From a virus: a stretch of DNA of 23,460 bases. The position numbers and the translations under genes are program-made. The notes beneath the pieces were generated by a model that searched no databases, was not told where the DNA came from, and worked only from the letters and a program-made list of their open reading frames with translations. Below are positions 16,477 through 23,439 of this stretch, piece after piece (position 1 is the stretch's first letter; each line of letters opens with the position of its first letter). The stretch is from positions 1-23,460 of the IMG/VR virus record IMGVR_UViG_3300047560_000534; one strand, written 5' to 3'.

Positions 16477-17325
16477 TTATCCTGATAAACCACCAGCACC
16501 GAACGACATACCCGTTTCGGGTGAATAGACTCCTGTAATACCTGCTGGATTTGAACCAGTATTCCTAGCCGTTTCATTTAGTGCATCAATCGTATCTTGC
16601 GGTGAAGCTGCCGAATTGATGTTGTCTTTGATCGTTTCAGCGTCAAATCCGGTACCAGCAGAAGTTCCATTCTCAAGCATCTCTCCAGCAACTTTATCTA
16701 GGCTTGCAGCAGGGATAGCAACAGCTGCTAATGGATCAACTGCTTTATTTTTAACTCCAGCAGCTTGAACATTATTTTTGCGTACAGTCTTATCTCTGCT
16801 TTTAGCCATAGTATCTTCAGCACGTTCTTCGTTACCGCGACCTACAAGAGACGTAGATGCATCGTCATTCAAAGCTGGATGGACTGAAGGAACTGGAGCA
16901 ATACCATTTTTGCCACCAAACAATTTATCAAGACTAGCCATAAGCAAAGTAACAGTCGCAACCTTTTCTAATAGAGTTGGGTTCTGTTGCTGAACTTGAG
17001 TGGGAGTTGGTTCTGTAATTGTAAGACCAGTTTCTTTAGTTTCACTAGCGACAATAATATCTGTGGCTACATCGGACACATAAGCTTCAACCTGATATGT
17101 ACCTGGATAGAGCTTTTGCGAGAAATGTAGTTTCCATTTATTAGGTTTTACTGATTCATCCAGACCTAAATTACCATCGAATAGTTTATATTTTGTGTAG
17201 TTTACATAAACAGATAATGTCTGCTTTGGATTACCGTTTATATCGAAACGTTCAAAATCAACATATCCCGTAAGCATAGGAGATGTATTGGATGTAGCCA
17301 GAGGTGTAATACTAATTTCAGCCAT
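16477..17325 (-). CDS. Unknown protein (282 aa) in the slot of the gp5 lysozyme domain
   Basis: I do not recognise the family. Residues 1-105 look like an immunoglobulin-like beta-sandwich (FERFDINGNPKQTLSVYVNY; KWKLHFSQKLYPGTYQVEAY; ending GLTITEPTPTQ). Next is one amphipathic helix (about 118-140, TLLEKVATVTLLMASLDKLF). The rest is low-complexity, charged then Ala/Gly/Ser-rich and probably disordered, ending SFGAGGLSG. There is no phage-lysozyme Glu-Asp-Thr motif as in T4 gp5, and no other hydrolase motif I can name. The ATG overlaps the stop of the gp5 OB gene (TAATG) and the gene is followed by the beta-helix gene, so it replaces the middle of T4 gp5. A linker or adaptor in the spike is inference. 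Confidence 0.8.
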   Translation of the reverse strand: MAEISITPLATSNTSPMLTGYVDFERFDINGNPKQTLSVYVNYTKYKLFDGNLGLDESVKPNKWKLHFSQKLYPGTYQVEAYVSDVATDIIVASETKETGLTITEPTPTQVQQQNPTLLEKVATVTLLMASLDKLFGGKNGIAPVPSVHPALNDDASTSLVGRGNEERAEDTMAKSRDKTVRKNNVQAAGVKNKAVDPLAAVAIPAASLDKVAGEMLENGTSAGTGFDAETIKDNINSAASPQDTIDALNETARNTGSNPAGITGVYSPETGMSFGAGGLSG

Positions 17326-17714
17326 TACATTTTATCTCCAGAACCAACTGAATTCTGTTCGGTATCTTCTTTTTGCTGAATATGTGGTAATACTCCAAAG
17401 ACAATAGGAACTTGACCGCCGTCGCCATCCATAAAGAATCCGATCACTTTACTATTTTCGACAAGACCTGTCGGCGAGTGACCAACACCAGAAATAGCAG
17501 CAGAAGTCGTTGGCTGCATAACATAACACCACGGCAGCTGACTCGTTGGCAAGTCACCTTTATTATCCGTATGATGACCTTTGATACGGACTTTGATGCG
17601 ACCCATCTTTAGATTATCTTTCTGTCCCGAGAACTGACCAGTGCCGCGATCCTCGACCACGCCAATCCACCACTTCAATCCGTCTTGCCCAAGAACTGTG
17701 CCAAACTCAGCCAT
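17325..17714 (-). CDS. 5: gp5 N-terminal OB-fold domain as a stand-alone protein (129 aa)
   Basis: WWIGVVEDR, MGRIKVRIKGHH and LPWCYVMQPTTSAAISGVG match T4 gp5 WFVGVVEDR, LGRVRVRVVGLH and LPWMSVIQPITSAAMSGIG nearly residue for residue. The OB fold ends about residue 110 (VPIVFGVLP). In T4 this domain joins the gp27 trimer to the spike and continues into lysozyme and beta-helix; here the chain stops after a short charged tail. It follows gp27 by 2 nt, as expected for partners. Known as the gp5_OB / Gp5 N-terminal family. Confidence 0.92.
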   Translation of the reverse strand: MAEFGTVLGQDGLKWWIGVVEDRGTGQFSGQKDNLKMGRIKVRIKGHHTDNKGDLPTSQLPWCYVMQPTTSAAISGVGHSPTGLVENSKVIGFFMDGDGGQVPIVFGVLPHIQQKEDTEQNSVGSGDKM

Positions 17715-17716
17715 AA

Positions 17717-18943
17717 TTATCCCTTGCTCTGCGAATCAGACTTACACTCAAGAATGCATTCATACTTCATATCTTTATCGTCTTTATAAAGAACATGACG
17801 TACAGAAGTAACCAGAAAAGAACCAGAACGATTATCCAGTTCACCAGTTTCTTGGTTAGCTGGAATATTCAATTTTACTTTGATTCCTGGCTTATATTCT
17901 GTATTACCCGGAACACGAACATTCATTATTAGGTTATCTAGTTGTGTTGCAGCTGACGAATTAGCTCCATGCTCGTGTACTGTTCTTTTATTTTCAGAGA
18001 TTGATTTATCTCTGGCATCACGGAATTTACTTCCAGAAGCTCCTGGAGCTACAACAAAATTGAATCGTTCTCCTCGTGCACTTTTCTGCTCTTTGGTAAT
18101 TTGATTTTTGCCAGTATGTGATGTTTTACCAGCGCCATCACGCTTTGATCCGCCGCCCATCTTACCCGTGGTAGGATCAAAGTAATACCAGTGATCTGAA
18201 TCAGCGCCATTGAAACGCGAATCGACAGTATTGAAATCTTTTTGTTGTTCGAACGCAATAATGTTTAGCTGTGTATCAGAACCCGATCCACCAATATTCT
18301 GAGTTGCATAGCTGAAGGTAAACTTATCACCTTCAGATAGCATCGAGTCGATGGTCTTGAAATGATATCCATCGCGGTCTTGATAATAGACATAATTCGA
18401 TGCTTTAGCCTTGGATGACTTCGCTTCTTTAGCAGCCCATCGAATAGCAGTCACAGGCGAGCGACCAGTTCCATAATACGATGCGTTACCCTCTGACTCT
18501 TCGTTTGTCGTCAAATCTTTTTTGATCGTTGATGAGTCTTTGGTATAATCATCGTGCCATTTCTTGACCATCTCCGAGAGTTTCTCTCCCGTATAAGCTT
18601 TAGCCACTTCCTTCGCATTATTATCCAGGAACTCTTGTGGTACACAAGTCAGTTCATAATAGTCCTGATTATCTTTGACACGAGTTCTGTCTCCAATAAT
18701 GCCTGTCTTATATTTCATGCGAATAGTGCTGCCTTCACGACTACCGAAAGAAAGCTCTATATCTTCGCCGCCCTTTAGTTTAGCTTTCTGGTGGAAACCA
18801 GACGCGTCGTTGACTGAAATATTGGCTGAAGTAGCTGTTTCATAAATGCTTTCAAAATAATCGAGCTTGCCTACAAGCGCTCGAATATCTTGACCATTGA
18901 CCGTACATTGTGAAACAATACCAGTTGCTACGTTTGGATTCAT
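17717..18943 (-). CDS. 27: Baseplate hub protein gp27-like (408 aa)
   Basis: Length is close to T4 gp27 (391 aa) and the architecture agrees. The N-terminal beta domain contains GEDIELSFG. A middle segment (SPVTAIRWAAKEAKSSKAKA, then NYVYYQDRDGYHFKTID) corresponds to the helix and strand pair of T4 ([27 protein letters not shown]). A C-terminal beta domain (YKPGIKVKLNIP...FLVTSVRHVLYKDD) corresponds to T4 LTPGVKIIFN...FYVDEVIHEL. gp27 forms the trimeric hub ring that adapts the hexameric tube to the trimeric spike. The next gene is the gp5 OB domain that binds it. The start overlaps the gp53 stop by ATGA. Confidence 0.83.
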   Translation of the reverse strand: MNPNVATGIVSQCTVNGQDIRALVGKLDYFESIYETATSANISVNDASGFHQKAKLKGGEDIELSFGSREGSTIRMKYKTGIIGDRTRVKDNQDYYELTCVPQEFLDNNAKEVAKAYTGEKLSEMVKKWHDDYTKDSSTIKKDLTTNEESEGNASYYGTGRSPVTAIRWAAKEAKSSKAKASNYVYYQDRDGYHFKTIDSMLSEGDKFTFSYATQNIGGSGSDTQLNIIAFEQQKDFNTVDSRFNGADSDHWYYFDPTTGKMGGGSKRDGAGKTSHTGKNQITKEQKSARGERFNFVVAPGASGSKFRDARDKSISENKRTVHEHGANSSAATQLDNLIMNVRVPGNTEYKPGIKVKLNIPANQETGELDNRSGSFLVTSVRHVLYKDDKDMKYECILECKSDSQSKG

Positions 18944-19560
18944 CGGACAAACTGACTTTCTTCAAAGATATATGGATGCTGGTCTTTGATAAGATGAACA
19001 TAATGCAAATCGAGTAAATAAATGTGACGATTTTGCTCGTTCAAGTCTTGCTCATATTCATATATTGTTACAGCTTTTCTATCCGTTGCAGGTAAAGCAG
19101 CATAAGTTGTATAGTCAACAATGATTGTTTTCTCTGGATAAATGCGCTGTTGAATACCATCAAACGCTGTATTGTTCTTTTGCAGAATCTTTTCATAGTG
19201 ATGTATAGTTTGATTTACATACGAAAATGTGGCTAGATCGCTATCGTTAGTTCCCATGCCACGATACTTCTGTAGGATCATATTATTGAATTGCTCGTAG
19301 CCAAGAGGCCATTGAAAATATGGATCATGAATCTCATTAGTCAATAGAACAAGCCAGTCGAGCGTATAGTCGTCATAATAGTCGTAGGCTACAACATCTG
19401 GACGTTCGCCGTCTTGAACAATATATTCGTCGAAAGTAACCGCAGCATTACTAATAAAATTAGCTACAGAAAAACGACGAGTAATATCGACAGCAGAAAT
19501 ACTTTTAGTTTGCCCAGGAATACGATAAGGAATCGTTGGGTGTGATACAAAGAAAAACAT
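18940..19560 (-). CDS. 53: Baseplate wedge protein gp53 (206 aa)
   Basis: Size and layout match T4 gp53 (196 aa). Conserved pieces include DITRRF near 25-30, RPDVVAYDYYDDYTLDWLVL (53-72; T4 has RPEELANAIYGNPQLYWVLL), HDPYFQWPLGYEQF and LQKYRG. gp53 joins neighbouring wedges around the hub during baseplate assembly and contains a LysM-like fold. The ATG is preceded by AAGGAAAATAA and the gene ends overlapping gp27. The gp48 stop is 9 bp upstream. Confidence 0.9.
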   Translation of the reverse strand: MFFFVSHPTIPYRIPGQTKSISAVDITRRFSVANFISNAAVTFDEYIVQDGERPDVVAYDYYDDYTLDWLVLLTNEIHDPYFQWPLGYEQFNNMILQKYRGMGTNDSDLATFSYVNQTIHHYEKILQKNNTAFDGIQQRIYPEKTIIVDYTTYAALPATDRKAVTIYEYEQDLNEQNRHIYLLDLHYVHLIKDQHPYIFEESQFVR

Positions 19561-19569
19561 TTATTTTCC

Positions 19570-20655
19570 TTACATATGTGCTGCAGGAGGAGCTCCAAGC
19601 AAGCGATCTGCTTCTTGTTGTGCTCTTCTTGCTACTTCCGCTTCTTCTGGTGTTGGCTGACGACCATTACGAGCTTCGTTGATTCTGCCATCAAGATAAT
19701 TTTTGGTAACGATTTCAGTTTCTTTGAACGCCAAAGTCAGTTCAACTTCAGCAGGAGCAGGATCACCACCACCATTTGCATCACGAATATATGCAGGAAA
19801 ACCTTGACCATGGTAATTGACTTGAATATCTGTGCAGACCGACGGTTGCATCTTGAATAGATATTCTGGATGACGGAACTTGATTTCAAAGAATTCAGGG
19901 TATTTGAAGAACATCCCGCCGCCAACAAACTCTGGGTGAGCGTAACGAGTAAATACATTAATAATATCACGGATTCTATTTGATTCATCTCTATTGCGCG
20001 GAGATAGTTTCCATGTAAAACGATGTTCACGGAAATCCACACCAGTAAATAAAATAATCTTATGTGGATTTACTGAAACACCAGCACCAACTTTTGCTAC
20101 TGCGTTGAATACATCACTTTTAGAACCTTTGTCCAGAAGAATTCCGGTAGCAGACCCTAAAGCAGTTCCAGCTCCACTTTCTAATGCACCGCCACCAAGA
20201 ACACCAGCTAGACCTGCACCATTGAGCAATCCAGGCATAGAGTTGTTATTATAGATTTGCTGATCAAATGGTTTTATAAGCTGACCTGCAGCAACATTAA
20301 GATCAGGTGAAGAATACTGTGGATTATAATCGGTAGAAACACCAGCAGGCATAGGCAAACGAATTGTTGCGCCAGTTACTTGAGTACCAATCAAACCAGT
20401 AAATAGTCTGATTCCTTTGGTAATTGTTTCATTACCTTTTGTTTCTTTAGCAGTGAATTCAATCCAGTGATCAATAGTTTTGAGATCGTCCGGAAAATAA
20501 TAATTACCGTCTTGAAATGGATCCGGTTTGCTGATTTGACCAACGAGTGATACTCGTGGGACTGCCGTTGTCTGAGACAATGCCCTAATGGCTGCTGTAA
20601 CACCAGCTACACCAGTTGCGAGTCTCTCTGATCTTAGTTGTCTAGCAGAAGGCAT
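19570..20655 (-). CDS. 48: Baseplate tail-tube cap protein gp48-like (361 aa)
   Basis: The length equals that of T4 gp48 (364 aa). The middle is Gly/Ala-rich and poorly ordered (LLNGAGLAGVLGGGALESGA), as in T4. After it comes the tube-fold half, with HRFTWKLSPRNRDESNRIRD (T4: KVFTWDLTPRSTEDLMAIIN) followed by a beta-rich end (CTDIQVNYHGQG...AEVELTLAFKETEIV; T4 ends SLPSTFTLEITMREIITLN). gp48 caps the hub-wedge complex and, with gp54, starts the tail tube. It is the first gene of the leftward block, with a perfect late promoter and a strong AAGGAG ribosome site 5 nt before the ATG. Confidence 0.85.
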   Translation of the reverse strand: MPSARQLRSERLATGVAGVTAAIRALSQTTAVPRVSLVGQISKPDPFQDGNYYFPDDLKTIDHWIEFTAKETKGNETITKGIRLFTGLIGTQVTGATIRLPMPAGVSTDYNPQYSSPDLNVAAGQLIKPFDQQIYNNNSMPGLLNGAGLAGVLGGGALESGAGTALGSATGILLDKGSKSDVFNAVAKVGAGVSVNPHKIILFTGVDFREHRFTWKLSPRNRDESNRIRDIINVFTRYAHPEFVGGGMFFKYPEFFEIKFRHPEYLFKMQPSVCTDIQVNYHGQGFPAYIRDANGGGDPAPAEVELTLAFKETEIVTKNYLDGRINEARNGRQPTPEEAEVARRAQQEADRLLGAPPAAHM

Positions 20656-20660
20656 TGGAA

Positions 20661-20668
20661 CTCCTTTT
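20661..20668 (-). promoter_or_regulatory. Ribosome binding site of gp48
   Basis: The minus strand reads AAAAGGAG, with 5 nt between the site and the ATG at 20655. Confidence 0.8.
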
Positions 20669-20676
20669 CGATATTA

Positions 20677-20684
20677 TATTTATA
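20677..20684 (-). promoter_or_regulatory. T4-type late promoter heading the leftward baseplate operon
   Basis: A perfect TATAAATA on the minus strand in the 45-bp divergent gap, about 21 nt before the gp48 ATG. Initiation about 6 nt downstream would leave a leader just long enough for the ribosome site. I see no equally good element for the rightward gp4 gene in the same gap. Confidence 0.75.
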
Positions 20685-20700
20685 CTGGATATATAAAGGT

Positions 20701-21147
20701 ATGGCTACTTACAGAGGGCGCTTTCAGCCCAAGAATCCACAGAAATATAAAGGCGACCCAACGAAGATTCAGTATCGCTCGTCGTGGGAATTGCGCTTTA
20801 TGAAATATCTCGATGAGAACTCTAACATTATTCAGTGGGCATCCGAGGAAGTCATTGTTCCTTACAAGTCACCATTAGATGGTAAATGGCATAGATATTT
20901 CCCTGACTTTGTTATAAAGATGCGAGATAAAGATGGGAAAGTGTCTGTGAAGATGATTGAGATCAAACCCAGATCACAGTCTGTACCGCCGACAGTCAAA
21001 ACAAATGGATCAAAGCCAACTAAAAAGTATCTGCGAGAAGTAGCCACGTACGGTATAAATATGAAGAAATGGGAAGCAGCAAAGGAATACTGCGCTGACC
21101 GTAACTGGGAATTCGTCGTATTGACGGAAAAAGAATTAGGAATTTAG
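20701..21147 (+). CDS. 4: Head completion nuclease gp4 (148 aa)
   Basis: Closely follows T4 gp4 (also called 50/65, 150 aa): GRFQPKNPQKYKGDPTKIQY, EEVIVPYKSPLDGKWHRYFP and KKYLREVATYGINMKKWEAA all have near-identical T4 counterparts. A PD-(D/E)xK nuclease core is visible: Glu30 in SSWELRF, Asp69 in FPDF, and Glu87-x-Lys89 in IEIKP. gp4 acts on the filled head before tail joining. Homology puts the start at 20701. An in-frame ATG at 20638 would add 21 unrelated residues and overlap gp48. AAAGG lies only 1 nt before the ATG, too close for a normal Shine-Dalgarno. Confidence 0.92.
   Translation: MATYRGRFQPKNPQKYKGDPTKIQYRSSWELRFMKYLDENSNIIQWASEEVIVPYKSPLDGKWHRYFPDFVIKMRDKDGKVSVKMIEIKPRSQSVPPTVKTNGSKPTKKYLREVATYGINMKKWEAAKEYCADRNWEFVVLTEKELGI
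21054..21061 (+). promoter_or_regulatory. TATAAATA late-promoter match inside gp4, upstream of the gp2-like gene
   Basis: An exact late consensus on the sense strand of gp4, 88 nt before the TTG start of the next gene. It also codes for gp4 residues 119-121 and part of 118 (GIN), which are fairly conserved with T4, so coincidence is possible. Confidence 0.4.
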
Positions 21148-21148
21148 C

Positions 21149-21760
21149 TTGGTAGCTTACGTTTTCGACAATATTCTAAAGCGCGGCGCAAAGGCTGGTA
21201 TAACGCCGTCTGTAAAGCGTGATGCTCGCGACTGGTTCCGTAAGCAAGCACAAGCAACATCAGCAATTCCATCTCGCATGATGGCTAGTAATCGTGAGAG
21301 ACTTACCGCGCGCCCAATGATTGGCAGTATGTATTTGTTTCAATATGATCCAAAGGGAAAAGGGAAGTTACCATATTATGACAGATATCCTCTTGTCTTT
21401 CCTATCGGTAGTGGTAGGAATACCGGATTTGCCGCAAACGGAGGATCTTTCCTCGGAATCAATCTCCATTATCTACCTCTTCCTCTTAGAGCTAGATTGA
21501 TGGATGCGCTATATGCAACAGCAAATAATAAAACGCTGGACGAGAATACTCGTTTGAAACTGTCTTATCAGATTTTAGCACAAGCAAGTAAATATCGCTT
21601 TTTCAAACCATGTATCAAGCGTTATTTGATTTCGCATGTAAAAACCAAATTCTTTTACATCGAGCCTACTGAATGGGAAATGGCTTTGTTTTTACCTTTT
21701 GATAGATTTGTTGGCTCAAATAAAACTCGCATTTACCGCGATAGTCGCGACAGGATCTAA
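21149..21760 (+). CDS. 2: DNA end protector-like protein gp2 (203 aa), TTG start
   Basis: The segments IGSMYLFQYDPKGKGKLPYY, DRYPLVFPIG, GINLHYLPLPLRARLMDALY, KYRFFKPCIKRYL and EPTEWEMALFLPFDRF match a family in T4-like cyanophages that is annotated as the gp2 DNA-end protector. The location next to gp4 mirrors the T4 2-4 pair. gp2 caps the packaged DNA ends and blocks RecBCD. T4 gp2 itself is longer (274 aa) and I cannot align it from memory. The start is TTG at 21149, 1 nt after the gp4 stop, with TTAGGA 7 nt upstream. The first in-frame ATG would lose about 42 residues. Confidence 0.65.
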   Translation: MVAYVFDNILKRGAKAGITPSVKRDARDWFRKQAQATSAIPSRMMASNRERLTARPMIGSMYLFQYDPKGKGKLPYYDRYPLVFPIGSGRNTGFAANGGSFLGINLHYLPLPLRARLMDALYATANNKTLDENTRLKLSYQILAQASKYRFFKPCIKRYLISHVKTKFFYIEPTEWEMALFLPFDRFVGSNKTRIYRDSRDRI

Positions 21761-21763
21761 CAA

Positions 21764-22531
21764 ATGCCATTCAATATCGAAGAATTCAATGCTAATATCT
21801 CACAAAGCGGTATTGCTTCCACGTCTCACTTTGAAGCGTGGATCATCGGCGGTCCTGGTGTATCCCCAAGTATTCTAAACAAATACGGTCTAAACGGTGG
21901 TATGCGCTTCCGCATCGAATCGATCAATCTACCTGGACGTAATCTTCAGACGCTTGACCAAAATTATCATGGTCCTGTCCGTCGTATTCCATATAAGTTT
22001 ACTCAGCAGCCCGTTACAATGAGTGTTATTCTTTCAAAGGATATGCGTGAGCGTGAAGTATTCATGCGTTGGCAAGACTTCTTTACTGGTCACTATAGAG
22101 ACAATCCGAATCGTGGTGTTATACCTGGTATGTTTGACGGTAAATATTATAAAGACGGTATTGGCACTATTGCTATTCTACAGTTCTCGCAGCCAATCGG
22201 TACGGATATGATGACTCTCGCTCGTATCGGATCGCAGGTTGTAACTAAATTCGTCAACCCAAATAGTACCGCTGGGCGTAATATCTCAGCCGGCGCACAA
22301 ATTGCAGCAGAAATTCTGCGAGCATTTGATGAACCTACCTTTGAGATTCAAAACACAATTACACTGGAAGAAGCATATCCCGTCTCCGTCAACGATATTC
22401 AAATGTCATGGGGTGACGAGGGATACGGCAAAATGCAGGTCGAAATCAATTATCGTTATTCTATCGAACATAATCAGAACTTCGGTAGCAGCGATCTATT
22501 CAACATGGAAAAAGCAAATCGTAAGAAATAA
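21764..22531 (+). CDS. 54: Tail-tube-fold protein, probably baseplate tube initiator gp54-like (255 aa)
   Basis: The first part (HFEAWIIGG, then MRFRIESINLPGRNLQTLDQ and QQPVTMSVILSKDMREREVF) and the end (SVNDIQMSWGDEGYGKMQVE) fit the gp19/gp54 tube fold, in which a target-strand pair and a final LxLxWD...QTFEVTLxY-type hairpin are typical. It is longer than T4 gp19 (163 aa) and shorter than gp54 (320 aa). Its place before gp26 and the expected tape-measure gene, with gp48 close by, favours gp54; a tube protein cannot be excluded. AGGAT lies 8 nt before the ATG, inside the end of the gp2-like gene. Confidence 0.62.
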   Translation: MPFNIEEFNANISQSGIASTSHFEAWIIGGPGVSPSILNKYGLNGGMRFRIESINLPGRNLQTLDQNYHGPVRRIPYKFTQQPVTMSVILSKDMREREVFMRWQDFFTGHYRDNPNRGVIPGMFDGKYYKDGIGTIAILQFSQPIGTDMMTLARIGSQVVTKFVNPNSTAGRNISAGAQIAAEILRAFDEPTFEIQNTITLEEAYPVSVNDIQMSWGDEGYGKMQVEINYRYSIEHNQNFGSSDLFNMEKANRKK

Positions 22532-22546
22532 TTGGAGTGAATTATT

Positions 22547-23257
22547 ATGGCATTACCTAAGTTATCAGCACCACGTTTTTCAGTTGAATTGCCATCAACA
22601 GGTCAGCGTGTTTCTTTTAGACCATTTCTAGTCAAGGAAGAAAAGGCGCTGCTTATGGCAGCAACTTCCAGCGATCAGAACTCGATGATTGATGCGGTCA
22701 AAGACGTTTTGGCAGCGTGTGTTTTAGATGATAATGTAAATGTATCCAATCTACCGTTCTTTGATCTGGAATATCTGTTCCTCAATCTAAGAGCTAAGTC
22801 GGTCGGCGAAGTCGTCAAGCTTGAATATCGTCATACTGGTGGAATGAATTATTCCGGTATTGAGTGTGAAGCGGTCACGCCAGTTGAGATCAATCTGGAA
22901 CGAGTCAAGGTCGAGAGAAACGAGAAGCATACTAATAAGATCAAGATCACTGATAATCTCGGTGTTGTTATGCGTTACCCAACGATCAGCGATATCAAGT
23001 TGGTTAGTGATGGTACCGATGAGCTAAAGATGATTGCCAAGTGTATTGTCTCGGTCTATGACGAAGAGAATGTCTATGAGCCGGATAATCTGCAAGATGC
23101 TGTGGACTTTATTGACTCGTTGAATACTCAGCAGTTCGCTAAGATCATGGAGTTTATTGCTACGATGCCAAAGCTAAAGCATACGTTTAGATATAAGTGT
23201 AAGGGCTGTGGGCAAGAAGATACGGTCACGCTGGAGGGACTGTCTGATTTTTTTTAA
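22547..23257 (+). CDS. 26: gp26-like baseplate hub / tail assembly protein (236 aa)
   Basis: Matches the T4_baseplate (gp26) family: RFSVELPSTGQRVSFRPFLV then KEEKALLMA near the start, a run of acidic helices, and a C-terminal zinc-ribbon-like half with CKGCG at 220-224, ending TLEGLSDFF. T4 gp26 (208 aa) is needed for hub assembly. GGAG lies 9 nt before the ATG. The gene ends GAT TTT TTT TAA; a perfect T TTT TTT slippery heptamer precedes the stop, and the 60-aa ORF is open in the -1 frame, so a frameshifted 297-residue product is possible. This resembles the two-product tail assembly chaperones encoded before tape-measure genes. Confidence 0.85.
   Translation: MALPKLSAPRFSVELPSTGQRVSFRPFLVKEEKALLMAATSSDQNSMIDAVKDVLAACVLDDNVNVSNLPFFDLEYLFLNLRAKSVGEVVKLEYRHTGGMNYSGIECEAVTPVEINLERVKVERNEKHTNKIKITDNLGVVMRYPTISDIKLVSDGTDELKMIAKCIVSVYDEENVYEPDNLQDAVDFIDSLNTQQFAKIMEFIATMPKLKHTFRYKCKGCGQEDTVTLEGLSDFF
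23233..23254 (+). promoter_or_regulatory. Candidate programmed -1 ribosomal frameshift site
   Basis: The zero frame reads GAT TTT TTT TAA, giving T TTT TTT at 23248-23254 directly before the gp26 stop. GGAGGG at 23233-23238, inside codons for Glu-Gly, lies 9 nt upstream, close to the place where Shine-Dalgarno-like stimulators sit for -1 shifting in dnaX. It has no start codon in range to serve. After a -1 slip the next codons are TTA then the ATG of the 60-aa ORF, with no stop between. Confidence 0.65.
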
Positions 23258-23439
23258 TGATCCTCTCTCATAATACACTAGCAAATTATTATCAGACTAA
23301 CTTTTCGTTGATGCAGCACCACAAATACTCGCTGAGTGATATCGATGGAATGATTCCGTGGGAGAGAGATATTTACGTCAAGATGCTTATTGAGCATCTG
23401 GAAAAACTAAAAGAAGAACAAGAAAAAGCAAGGCGATAA
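23257..23439 (+). CDS. gp51-like small hub assembly protein, likely -1 extension of gp26 (60 aa)
   Basis: The core LSDIDGMIPWERDIYVKMLI (residues 26-45) resembles the W-E-R-D/E-I/V-Y segment I know from short baseplate hub assembly catalyst (gp51-like) proteins. The last 17 residues are Lys/Glu-rich and helical. Its ATG overlaps the gp26 stop (TAATG), with no ribosome site at normal distance. It could be made by coupled re-initiation, by -1 frameshifting as a gp26 fusion, or both. The position right before the presumed tape-measure gene fits the second part of a tail assembly chaperone. Confidence 0.75.
   Translation: MILSHNTLANYYQTNFSLMQHHKYSLSDIDGMIPWERDIYVKMLIEHLEKLKEEQEKARR

Noticed and set aside
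15748-17714. A lysozyme or other peptidoglycan hydrolase hidden in the spike genes
   Set aside because: I looked for the T4-lysozyme type Glu...Asp...Thr pattern with GIGH-like context, and for Cys/His amidase or NlpC-like motifs, in the 129-, 282- and 239-aa proteins, and saw none.
20638-20700. Upstream in-frame ATG that would extend gp4 by 21 residues
   Set aside because: The extra residues have no counterpart in T4 gp4, overlap the start of gp48, and lie across the gp48 promoter and ribosome site. Similarity begins at MATYRGRF (20701).
23263-23368. CTCTCTC at 23263-23269 pairing with GAGAGAG at 23362-23368 as a frameshift stimulator
   Set aside because: The loop would be about 92 nt with only 7 pairs in a low-complexity motif. 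Such pairs arise easily by chance.
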